This document shows positions 17,423 to 25,222 of a stretch of DNA of 64,000 nt, in pieces. Location of the stretch: NCBI GenBank assembly GCA_022824305.1, contig JAJEAD010000087.1, positions 40,328 through 104,327 of the forward strand. Reading direction: 5' to 3'. This DNA comes from Gammaproteobacteria bacterium (GTDB lineage Bacteria; Pseudomonadota; Gammaproteobacteria; HK1). The notes below the pieces were generated by a model that was given only the letters and a program-made list of their open reading frames with translations, did not search any database and was not told where the DNA came from. A program made the translations under genes and the position numbers. Within the stretch, counting starts at the first letter, position 1. The number at the start of each line of letters is the position of its first letter.

Positions 17423-18790
17423 GTGAGCGACCATGGCGCACCATTCGGAGTGGCCATGCGCCGCACCACCCCGCTCGGCCGGGCGCTCACGATTCCCGTT
17501 GCGCTCGGACTCTTCGGGTTGGCCTGGGCCTCGCTCTCGGAGGTCGACGTGGTGGCGACGGCAACCGGGCGGCTGATTCCTTCAGGGCATGTCAAGCAGG
17601 TGCAGCCGAGCGAGGACGGCGTCGTCAGCCGGATCCTGGTCGGGGAAGGGGAGAGGGTCTTCGCCGGGCAGCCGGTGCTGCTGCTCGATGCCACGGAGGT
17701 CGAGGCCGACCTGCGCCGCATCGAGGTGGAGCTCGAGAACGCCCGCATGGGTCGGCTCCGTCTGATTGCGGCGCTCGAAGGACGCGAGGACGCCGACCTC
17801 GCACCCGCTTCCCGGTCCGGGGAAACCCGGGCGTTCACGCAGCGCGCGTACCTGCGCACGCTGCTCCAGCAGCATCGTGCGGAGCAGGCGAAGGTGGAGG
17901 GAGAGTCGAAGCTCGCCCGGTCGGAGCTCGTCTCGGCGCAGGCCCGTCATCGGATGCTCCACGACGTGCTCGAGCTTCTCGAAGAGCGGCACGCTGCTGC
18001 CGACCAGCTCGTCCGCCAGGGAGTCATGCCGCGCCTGCGCATTCTCGAGTTGCGCGAAGAGCTACTGCGCACCCGACAGGCCCATGCGGAGGAGACCCTG
18101 GCCATCGCCCGCGCCCGGGCCCGCATCGCCAGTGCCGACCAGCAGGGCCGGCGCCTGCTGGCCGAGTTCAGGAACGGTCTCCGCCGGGAGCAGTTGGGGC
18201 TCGAGGAACGTATCGCCGTTCTCGAGCAGGAGCTGGTGAAGACCCGGCGGCGACGGGAGCGCATGACGCTGCGCGCCCCCGTCGACGGCTCGGTGCAGGA
18301 GATGTCGGTGTTCACCGAGGGCGGCGTCGTGGCCGCCGGACAGCCGGTGATGAGCGTGGTGCCTTCCGACAGCACGCTCATCGTGGAAGCGCGGCTGCTC
18401 AACAAGGATGTCGGGTTCGTTCGAGCGGGCCAGCCCGCGTCGGTGAAGCTCGCCGCCTTCCCCTTCACCCGCTACGGCGACATCGAGGGACGGGTCGAGA
18501 GGGTTTCCGAGGACGTGCTCAGCTTCGGCCGCCAGCCGCCGGCCCTTGCGCTTGGCGACGACGTGGGCACCCGGCAGGCACTGGCCGATCTGCAGGCGCA
18601 GATGGCGGGCAACAGCTACCTCGTTCGCGTCGATCTCGACACGCAGGTCATGCTCCTTCCCGAGGGCATCGCGCCACTTGCCGCGGGAATGATCGCGACC
18701 GTGGACATCGCGACCGGCCGGCGTCGGATCATCGATTTTCTCCTGTCCCCGCTGAAGCGCTACGGCAGCGAGAGCCTGCGCGAGAGATGA
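17423..18790 (+). CDS. HlyD-family periplasmic adaptor of the type I exporter
   Basis: 455 residues. An N-terminal inner-membrane helix (about 18-37) follows a short cytoplasmic tail. Then come a split barrel-sandwich/lipoyl half ('VKQVQPSEDGVVSRILVGEG', about 57), a long coiled-coil hairpin (about 95-290, rich in E, R, L and A) and the second half with 'LRAPVDGSVQEMSVFTEGGV' (about 298) and the beta-barrel. The C-terminal 'GMIATVDIATGRRRIIDFLL' ending is typical of HlyD/PrtE. It bridges the ABC exporter to TolC. It starts 18 bp after the exporter gene, at a GTG. Confidence 0.9.
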   Translation: MSDHGAPFGVAMRRTTPLGRALTIPVALGLFGLAWASLSEVDVVATATGRLIPSGHVKQVQPSEDGVVSRILVGEGERVFAGQPVLLLDATEVEADLRRIEVELENARMGRLRLIAALEGREDADLAPASRSGETRAFTQRAYLRTLLQQHRAEQAKVEGESKLARSELVSAQARHRMLHDVLELLEERHAAADQLVRQGVMPRLRILELREELLRTRQAHAEETLAIARARARIASADQQGRRLLAEFRNGLRREQLGLEERIAVLEQELVKTRRRRERMTLRAPVDGSVQEMSVFTEGGVVAAGQPVMSVVPSDSTLIVEARLLNKDVGFVRAGQPASVKLAAFPFTRYGDIEGRVERVSEDVLSFGRQPPALALGDDVGTRQALADLQAQMAGNSYLVRVDLDTQVMLLPEGIAPLAAGMIATVDIATGRRRIIDFLLSPLKRYGSESLRER

Positions 18791-18828
18791 AGGGACTCGT
18801 TGCCCCGCCCGCTGGAGACCTGTGAGCC

Positions 18829-19281
18829 GTGAACCTGCGATGCGCCACCGCCGACGATTTCGAAGAAGGGATGGAGCTCGGCCGCCGAATGCACGAGGAA
18901 AGCGAGTTCGCGTTCCTTCCCTTCGATCGGGAAAAGGTCCGCGCCTTTCTTCGCCACATCGCCGCCAACCCCCGGCACTACTGCGCTTTCGTGGTAGAGC
19001 ATGAAGGCCGCCTCGTCGGCCTGCTCGTCGGACAGGTCATGGAGTACTTCTTCTGCCGGGAGCTGCTCTGCGACGACGTCCTCCTCTTCGTGGAGCGGGA
19101 CCGGCGTGGATCGCTCGCCGCGCTCGCGCTCGTGCGTGCGTATCTCGAGTGGTCGCGGAGCAAGGGTGCGCGCGAGGCCCGGGTCGCGGTGTCGACCGGA
19201 ATCGACGTCGATCGGACCGGCGCCTTTCTGCAGCGCCTGGGCTTTCGGCGCGTCGGCGGAGTCTACAAGCACCGGTTCTGA
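18829..19281 (+). CDS. GNAT-family N-acyltransferase of the peptide operon
   Basis: 150 residues, one GNAT fold. Landmarks are 'HYCAFVVEHEGRLVGLLVG' (beta2-beta4, about 50-68), the acyl-donor pyrophosphate loop region 'ERDRRGSLAALALVRAYLEW' (about 88-107, in place of the usual R/Q-x-x-G-x-A) and 'GAFLQRLGFRRVGGVYKHRF' at the end. It transfers an acyl group from acyl-CoA or acyl-ACP to an amine. Lying 38 bp after hlyD in an operon with its own ACP and ketosynthase, the likely acceptor is the glycine-rich peptide's N-terminus or one of its two lysines. The acceptor is inference. Starts at GTG. Confidence 0.8.
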   Translation: MNLRCATADDFEEGMELGRRMHEESEFAFLPFDREKVRAFLRHIAANPRHYCAFVVEHEGRLVGLLVGQVMEYFFCRELLCDDVLLFVERDRRGSLAALALVRAYLEWSRSKGAREARVAVSTGIDVDRTGAFLQRLGFRRVGGVYKHRF

Positions 19282-19287
19282 ATTCGG

Positions 19288-20196
19288 ATGGCACGGAACA
19301 TTCCCGGCGGGGCGGCGAGGCGGGGGCTCGAGCTCGCGGCCCTGGCGTTCAGCGTCTCGGTCGCGATGGAGGGCGCGTGCGCCGACCCGCCGGGTCTCGT
19401 TCCCTCCGACCAGGAGCTTGCCCGCCTCTTCGCGGAGCTCGCGACGGGGCGCGAGTTCGAGAGAAGAGGGCGCACGCTTCGCTGGGAGCGCCCGGTCCGC
19501 TATCTCGTCATGAGCCGCGAGCCCGGCCGGGTCGCCGCGCGCGCGCCGCGCGTGCTGGCGGAGTTCGCGGCCATCGCCGGAATCGAGGCGGAGGAAGCCG
19601 AGGTCGCATCCTGGTCCGATCCGACCGTGATTCCCGACAACGTATTCACGACGCATGACGGGTTCAGAGGTCACATCGAGAGGGTGCGGGGAGACGACGT
19701 CGACGATCCGCCCCACTTCGTGGTGACCTGGGGAAGGGGCGCGGCGCTGAATCGAGCCGAGGCGGAGCTCATCATCCTCGTGGATGACCGGGAGACCCTG
19801 GCCGCGCAGCTTGCCGGGGGTGACGACCACGTCGAGGCGCGTCGCCGCGACCTCCTGCGGGGACGCCTGGATTGCCTGTTCTTTCTTCACGAGAACCGCG
19901 AGTCTCAGATCGTCCTCGGACTGCTCCTCCTGAACACCAGTCTCGATCCGGTGAAGGAAGAGGCCTGCATCAACGAGGAGACGTTTCAGATCTTCGGACT
20001 CGTCAACGACGTGGTGGAGTCCTCCCTGACCATGCTGGATCAGGGCGACTACTCGGCAAGCTCCGCTCCGACCGAGTACGACCGCCTGCTGCTTCGCCTG
20101 CTCTATCACCCGCGGATGGAGACGGGCCTGGACCACCATTGGGCGAAGCGGCGGGCAATGGAGCTGCTGCCGGAGCTCAGGGGCGAGGGCGGCTGA
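19288..20196 (+). CDS. DUF2927-family secreted protein
   Basis: 302 residues. A Sec-type signal is likely ('LELAALAFSVSVAMEGACA', cleavage about residue 31). The DUF2927 hallmark is in the second half: a Cys followed by 'NEETFQIFGLVNDV' (about 235) and 'EYDRLLLRLLYHPRMETGL' (about 275). A CxxE motif in this family sometimes recalls metallopeptidases, but no HExxH is present. The function is unknown. It begins 6 bp after the GNAT gene and ends 1 bp before the next gene, so it is part of the operon and may act on the exported product in the periplasm. Confidence 0.78.
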   Translation: MARNIPGGAARRGLELAALAFSVSVAMEGACADPPGLVPSDQELARLFAELATGREFERRGRTLRWERPVRYLVMSREPGRVAARAPRVLAEFAAIAGIEAEEAEVASWSDPTVIPDNVFTTHDGFRGHIERVRGDDVDDPPHFVVTWGRGAALNRAEAELIILVDDRETLAAQLAGGDDHVEARRRDLLRGRLDCLFFLHENRESQIVLGLLLLNTSLDPVKEEACINEETFQIFGLVNDVVESSLTMLDQGDYSASSAPTEYDRLLLRLLYHPRMETGLDHHWAKRRAMELLPELRGEGG

Positions 20197-20197
20197 G

Positions 20198-21826
20198 ATG
20201 AGTGCGTCCGCACGGCTCGAGCGGCTGCGGGAGATTGTGCGGTGCCGCTCCGTGGTCACGGATTCGCAGCAGCGGATCGTCTCGCCGCTCGGGGACGAGT
20301 ATCGGTGGATGGTCGATCTGCGTCCGGCCCTGCTCGACGCGGAGGTGCTGGAAATCTGCGCCGGTGTCTTCTGGGACCGCTTCGGAGCGCGTCTGCCCTT
20401 TCAGATCGGCGGCCTGGAACTGGCGGCGGTGCCGCTGCTCGTGGCGCTGGCGGGAGAGGGGTGGCGGCGGGGCACGCCCGTCAACGCTTTCGTCGTGCGC
20501 CGGGAGCGCAAGGCGCACGGTCTCTGCCGCCGCATCGAGGGAGAGGTGACCGAAGCGCCCATCGTCGCGGTGGACGACCTCGCCAACCGGGGCTCGGCCT
20601 TCGAGACCCTGCGCTGCGTGCTCTCGGAAGCGGGCCGGGAGGTCAGCGCCCTCTTCGTGGTGGTGGACTTCCGCAACCCGCACCTGCACGAACGCCTGGA
20701 GAGATGCGGTATCGCGATGGACGCGTTGCTGGCAATCTCGGATCTCGGGCTCGATCCTCTTCCCACGCCCGAGCCCCGGCCCGGGGCCGGATTCGAGCCG
20801 GTGTGGCGAAGCCGGGCCCGGGATCCCAACTACTTCCACGTCGTCCCGAAATCGACCCCGGTCCTCGACGGAAGCCGCCTCTACGCCGGGAGCGACGACG
20901 GCACCTTCCGCGCACTCGATCAGGCGAGCGGCGTCGAGAGATGGCGCCTGCGCACCGACGATCCCCGCCGCAAGGGCATCTTCTCGTCCCCCGCGCTGCA
21001 CGCCGGCAGAGTCTACTTCGGAGCCTACGACGGCTGCGTGCGCTGCCTCGATGGCGCAAGCGGCGAGCTCGTGTGGCGTTTTTTCGGGGCCGACTGGGTC
21101 GGCTCTTCGCCGGCACTGGCGCCGGCGCTCGGCCGCCTCTTCATTGGCCTGGAGTACGCGTCGCCACGCCTGCCCGGCGGCATCGCGGCACTGGACATGG
21201 CGGACGGCGAGAAGCTCTGGGAGCTTCGATGCCCGGCCCATGTCCACGGAACGCCGCTGTGGATGCCGGAGCTCCACGCCGTGGCCTGCGGGGGAAACGA
21301 CGGCCGGATGCGGCGGCTGGACGCCCGCGACGGCAGCGAGAGCTGGAGCTACGCGGCGGGAGGGGAGATCAAGGCCCGCGCCGCCTTCGACCGGCACGCG
21401 GGGCAGCTCGTGTTCGGCGCCTTCGATGGCGGCATCCATGCCGTCGACGTTGCCGGCGGGGAGCGCCGCTGGCGCGTCGGGACCCATGACATCGTCTACT
21501 CGACCCCGCTTCTCGTCGGCCGCCGCGCCTTCGTCGCCGGCGCCGACAAGTACCTGCACGTCATCGACCTCGATTCGGGCGAGGAGGAAGCGGCGCTCTT
21601 CACCGGAGCCAGGCTGTACGGCTCTCCCGCCCTGATCGAGGGCCGGGTCCTGTTCGGCAACACCGCGGGCGAGCTCTACGAGATCGACCCGGGCACCTTG
21701 CAGGTCACCGCCTTCGCCCGGCTGCCGGAGGGGATTACCTGTGAAGTGCGCTACGGTGGGAAACACCGCCTCTACTTCGTCACCACCTACGACAACGAGA
21801 TCTTCGCGCTCCGCCGGCATCCTTGA
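20198..21826 (+). CDS. Phosphoribosyltransferase-like domain fused to a PQQ/BamB-type beta-propeller
   Basis: 542 residues in two parts. Residues about 1-195 resemble orotate-type phosphoribosyltransferases, with 'FQIGGLELAAVPLLVALA' (about 68) and the PRPP-binding loop 'APIVAVDDLANRGSAFETL' (about 120). Residues about 205-540 are a PQQ-like propeller with repeats of the form 'LYAGSDDGTFRALDQASGVERW' cut into W-ending blades (about seven). There is no signal peptide, so unlike BamB it is cytoplasmic. It might couple nucleotide or PRPP chemistry to binding of a partner. It closes the operon 42 bp before lexA. Confidence 0.8.
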   Translation: MSASARLERLREIVRCRSVVTDSQQRIVSPLGDEYRWMVDLRPALLDAEVLEICAGVFWDRFGARLPFQIGGLELAAVPLLVALAGEGWRRGTPVNAFVVRRERKAHGLCRRIEGEVTEAPIVAVDDLANRGSAFETLRCVLSEAGREVSALFVVVDFRNPHLHERLERCGIAMDALLAISDLGLDPLPTPEPRPGAGFEPVWRSRARDPNYFHVVPKSTPVLDGSRLYAGSDDGTFRALDQASGVERWRLRTDDPRRKGIFSSPALHAGRVYFGAYDGCVRCLDGASGELVWRFFGADWVGSSPALAPALGRLFIGLEYASPRLPGGIAALDMADGEKLWELRCPAHVHGTPLWMPELHAVACGGNDGRMRRLDARDGSESWSYAAGGEIKARAAFDRHAGQLVFGAFDGGIHAVDVAGGERRWRVGTHDIVYSTPLLVGRRAFVAGADKYLHVIDLDSGEEEAALFTGARLYGSPALIEGRVLFGNTAGELYEIDPGTLQVTAFARLPEGITCEVRYGGKHRLYFVTTYDNEIFALRRHP

Positions 21827-21842
21827 CAGTCCGGATTCAGGG

Positions 21843-21858
21843 CTGTAAATGTTTACAG
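21843..21858. promoter_or_regulatory. LexA box (SOS operator)
   Basis: The sequence CTGTAAATGTTTACAG matches CTGT-N8-ACAG exactly and is a 7-bp inverted repeat (CTGTAAA/TTTACAG) around TG. It lies 11 bp before the lexA ATG, as expected for autorepression, and 17 bp after the end of the preceding operon, so it should control lexA-imuA-imuB but not the peptide operon. Confidence 0.87.
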
Positions 21859-21868
21859 TATCGGAGTC

Positions 21869-22498
21869 ATGAACGGGAGGGCAGGCGTGATCGAGCTTAC
21901 CGCTCGCCAGCAGCAGGTCCTGGACTTCATTCGGGAGTTCATGGAGGCGGAGGGCTTTCCGCCCACTCGCGCGGAGATCGCAAGCGCGCTCGGCTTTCGT
22001 TCGGTGAACGCGGCCGAGGACCACTTGAAGGCGCTGGGGCGCAAGGGAGCGATCAGCGTTCTCCCGGGCACCTCGAGGGGTATTCGCCTGAGCGGCGGGC
22101 GCCCTCGAGGGCGCGGGGTGCCCGTCGTCGGGCGGGTCGCGGCGGGGCGTCCGATCCTCGCCGAGGAGCACGTGCAGGGGCATTGCCGGATCGATCCGGG
22201 GTTCTTTCGTCCCCGGGCGGACTACCTGCTGCAGGTCCGGGGCATGAGCATGCGCAATGCCGGCATCCTGGACGGCGACCTGCTGGCGGTGCATCGCACC
22301 CCGGAGGCGGCGCTCGGAGACATCGTGGTGGCCCGGGTCGATGACGAGGTCACCGTCAAGCGTTTCCGCCGGCGCGGCAACATCGTGCGCCTGATGCCGG
22401 AGAACGACGAGTACGAGCCCATCGTGGTCGACCTGCGGCGCGAGGCGCTGGTCCTGGAAGGCGTCGGGGTCGGCATCATCCGGAACACGGGGCGGTGA
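21869..22498 (+). CDS. lexA: LexA repressor, SOS response master regulator
   Basis: 209 residues. The N-terminal winged helix has '[20 protein letters not shown]' (about 33-52). The self-cleavage site Ala-Gly lies in 'GRVAAGRPI' (about 92), the nucleophile Ser in '[14 protein letters not shown]' (about 125) and the general-base Lys in 'DEVTVKRF' (about 160). It represses DNA-damage genes and is cut in the presence of RecA filaments. An operator immediately upstream indicates autoregulation, and imuA/imuB follow on the same strand. Confidence 0.95.
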   Translation: MNGRAGVIELTARQQQVLDFIREFMEAEGFPPTRAEIASALGFRSVNAAEDHLKALGRKGAISVLPGTSRGIRLSGGRPRGRGVPVVGRVAAGRPILAEEHVQGHCRIDPGFFRPRADYLLQVRGMSMRNAGILDGDLLAVHRTPEAALGDIVVARVDDEVTVKRFRRRGNIVRLMPENDEYEPIVVDLRREALVLEGVGVGIIRNTGR

Positions 22499-22643
22499 AG
22501 AGAAGCCTCGTCCGCGCCCTGCCTGCGCGTGCCCGGGATGCGGGAAGCGTGCACGGGGGCTCATCGGACGAGACGCCCGCGCCGCGCTGAGAGATACGGC
22601 GCGAGGTTTCCGGCAAAGGCGCGCCGATGCGGGTGGCAGGTCC

Positions 22644-23306
22644 ATGAGCAGATCGAGCGCAGGCCCGGTTCTCTCGCGGAGCGGGGCACCGCCGGCGGCG
22701 CTGGATGCGCTCCTGCGCTGCCGCGACCTGTGGCGCATGGGCGCGCTGCCCCGCTCCGCGGCGCCGGGACTCTCCACCGGTTTTGCGGCGCTCGATGAGC
22801 GATTGCCGGATCGCGGCTGGCCCGTCGGCGCCCTCTCGGAGGTGCTCGTTCGCGCCTTCGCTTCCTGTGAGCTCGCTCTGGTGATGCCCGCGCTCGCCGC
22901 GCTCACCCGGGCGGGACGCGAGGTGGCCCTGGTCGGGCCGGCGGAGCTGCCCTACGCCCCCGGCCTCGCGGAGCGCGGAGTGGATCTCGAAAGGCTCCTG
23001 GTGATGCGAGGCGCTTCCGGCGAGGAGCAGGCCTGGGCGGCGGAGCAGTCTCTTCGCTCGGGGGCCTGCGCGGCGGTGGCGTTGTGGTCGCGCCGGCTCG
23101 ACGTGCGCGCGGTGCGACGCCTGCAGCTCGCGGCGCAGCAGGGCGGCGCCTGCGGCTGGCTGTTTCGCCCCCTCGGCGCGTCGGCGGCACCTTCGCCCGC
23201 AGCGCTGCGCCTCTCGGTCGGACCGAGCCCCCGGGGGATGCGGGTCGAAGTGCGCAAGTGCCGGGGCGGACATTCCGGCTCCGTCTTCGAGCTGACCTTC
23301 GAATGA
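22644..23306 (+). CDS. imuA: ImuA, RecA-like accessory of the mutagenesis cassette
   Basis: 220 residues. It is a RecA-fold remnant typical of ImuA: 'GLSTGFAALDERLPDRGWPV' (about 42-61), 'GALSEVLV' in place of a strict Walker A, and 'SGACAAVALWSRRLDVRAVR' (about 133-152). It assists damage-induced translesion synthesis with ImuB and the DnaE2 polymerase. It lies 145 bp after lexA with no LexA box of its own, so it probably depends on the lexA promoter. Its stop overlaps the imuB start (ATGA). Confidence 0.85.
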   Translation: MSRSSAGPVLSRSGAPPAALDALLRCRDLWRMGALPRSAAPGLSTGFAALDERLPDRGWPVGALSEVLVRAFASCELALVMPALAALTRAGREVALVGPAELPYAPGLAERGVDLERLLVMRGASGEEQAWAAEQSLRSGACAAVALWSRRLDVRAVRRLQLAAQQGGACGWLFRPLGASAAPSPAALRLSVGPSPRGMRVEVRKCRGGHSGSVFELTFE

Positions 23307-24922
23307 AGAGCGCGCTCTGTCTCCGCCCCGCCGTCTCGCGTCCGGAGCGAGACGATCCCCCGCCGGCTCCGCCTCGGCCCGCCTCCCTTCCGTCGCGCCT
23401 GTGGATGGGCCTCTACTTCCCTCGCTTGCCTCTGGAGGCATTGGGCCGGGATGCCGGCGCCGCGAGCGCACCGCCGCTCGCGGTGGCCTCCGAGGAGGGT
23501 GCGCGTTCCTCGCTGCTGGCGGTGAACGAGGGGGCTCGCTCGGCGGGCATCCGTCCCGGAATGGGGCTCGACGCCGCCTGCGCGCGCGCCCCCCGCCTCG
23601 AGGTGCGAGGGCGCGACCCCGTCCTCGAGAGGGCGGCGCTTCAAAAGCTCGCGATCTGGGCCGGACGTTTCACCGCCTTCGTCAGCCCGGCCCCATCGGC
23701 GGGCCTGCTGCTCGAGGTCGGCGGCAGCCTCCGGCTCTTCGGGGGAGTGGACAGGCTGCGGCAAGGGATCGAGAACGGCCTGCGCGAGCTCGGTTTCGCG
23801 GCGTCGATCGGCACCGCGCCCACTCCTGCCGCGGCGTGGCTCCTCGCCCGGGCCGGGCTCCCGGAGCCGGTGCTGGACCGGGGCCGATTACCGGGACGGC
23901 TGGCCGAGGTGCCGCTCGCCTGCCTGGATCTGCCCGAGCCGGCGTTGCGGGATCTCGCGGCAATGGGGGTCCGGAGCTTTCGCGACGCCAGCCGGCTGCC
24001 GCGGGACGCGGTATCCCGCCGGGTCGGGGAGGCGCTGCTCGATGCCATGGACCGGGCGCTGGGGAAGCGGCCGGAGGCGCCTGCGCGCTGCACCGCGGCG
24101 CCCGAGTTCTCGCGCCGCCTGGATTTTCCCGACGAGGTCGAGGAGATGCCCCCGATCCTGTCCGCCCTGCGCCGCCTGCTGCGGGAGCTGGAACGCTTTC
24201 TGCAGGCCCGGACCCTGGGGGTGAACGCGCTCGAGCTCCGCCTCCTGCCTCGCTTCGTTCCGGCGCTTCGCATTCCGGTCACTCTGATCTCGGCGAGCCG
24301 GGATCCGGAGCATCTCCTGGATCTCTTCGAGAAGCGGCTGGAAAAGACGACCCTGGCTCGCCCGATCGCCGCCATCGGCCTCGATGTTCTCGGCTTCGAT
24401 GTCCGGCCCCCCCACAACAGCGATCTCTACGAGATCCGGGCGGCGGCGCCCCGGGACAGCCTGCACACGTTGGTCGAGCGTCTGCAGAGCCGACTCGGCC
24501 GCGGCGCACTCTGGCGCCTCGCCCTCGTCGCGGAGCACCGTCCGGAACGGGCCTTCTCCCGCGTGCCGCCCTGCGATTCCCCGGCCGGTCCCAAGCGTCC
24601 CCCCGAGCCGCGAAGAAGCGCTCATGCCCCCGGCACGAAGCCGCGACCCGCCGAGACCGGATCGGCTCGCGTCCCGCGCCGGCGGGAAAACGCTTCGCGC
24701 CCGCTGTGGCTGCTGGAGGCGCCGCGGCGCATCGAGCCGGAGGTCGGGCGCCGGGAGCGCCTGGAGGTCTCTCCGCATTTCGAGCGCATCGAGAGCGGCT
24801 GGTGGGACGGCGAGGACGTGAGACGCGACTATCATGTCGCGCGTGCCGCGAGCGGGACCCGCTACTGGGTCTACCGCGAGCACGATACGCGAGAGTGGTT
24901 TCTTCACGGCATCTTCGGCTGA
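23303..24922 (+). CDS. imuB: ImuB, catalytically inactive Y-family polymerase-like protein
   Basis: 539 residues. The Y-family fold begins with 'LWMGLYFPRLPLEAL' (about 33), but the metal-binding DID/DE residues of Pol IV/V are missing, as in all ImuB. Finger and thumb regions ('GIRPGMGLDAACARAPRLEV') are clear. The C-terminal 'WWDGEDVRRDYHVARAASG' and 'YRERDTR'-like end ('YREHDTREWFLHGIFG') is diagnostic. ImuB is the hub that links DnaE2, ImuA and the beta clamp. The start overlaps imuA by 4 bp. dnaE2, normally next, is not in the following 39 kb. Confidence 0.9.
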   Translation: MKSALCLRPAVSRPERDDPPPAPPRPASLPSRLWMGLYFPRLPLEALGRDAGAASAPPLAVASEEGARSSLLAVNEGARSAGIRPGMGLDAACARAPRLEVRGRDPVLERAALQKLAIWAGRFTAFVSPAPSAGLLLEVGGSLRLFGGVDRLRQGIENGLRELGFAASIGTAPTPAAAWLLARAGLPEPVLDRGRLPGRLAEVPLACLDLPEPALRDLAAMGVRSFRDASRLPRDAVSRRVGEALLDAMDRALGKRPEAPARCTAAPEFSRRLDFPDEVEEMPPILSALRRLLRELERFLQARTLGVNALELRLLPRFVPALRIPVTLISASRDPEHLLDLFEKRLEKTTLARPIAAIGLDVLGFDVRPPHNSDLYEIRAAAPRDSLHTLVERLQSRLGRGALWRLALVAEHRPERAFSRVPPCDSPAGPKRPPEPRRSAHAPGTKPRPAETGSARVPRRRENASRPLWLLEAPRRIEPEVGRRERLEVSPHFERIESGWWDGEDVRRDYHVARAASGTRYWVYREHDTREWFLHGIFG

Positions 24923-25222
24923 GCGCGCATGAGGCATCCTGACCGCCCTGTTGCACCGATTTTCGTCGCGAGGGCGCCGGGATGCCGCAGTAGGGGGCGC
25001 ACGCCCGGGAGAGGCGCTGAAGGGCGAGCCGGAACCGGACAAAGCGCCGGTGGCGCTTCGTCCCGGCGAGCGGGCAAGCCACGGATGGCTTGCCCGGCCT
25101 GCGAGCGGAGTTCCGGATTGCGCAGCGAAGCGGGTAGCCGACCCTGCGTCGAAGCGGCTCGAGCGAGTATGGCCCGCCACCGCGAGCACCTCGGCGTCCG
25201 CCAGTTGAGAGATCGGTGAGAT
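24923..25222. other. 300-bp gap between imuB and the gamma-glutamyltransferase gene
   Basis: No gene is recognised. This is the place where dnaE2 would follow imuB in a canonical cassette; none of its three plus-strand frames resembles DnaE. It presumably contains the promoter of the downstream gene. Confidence 0.4.
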
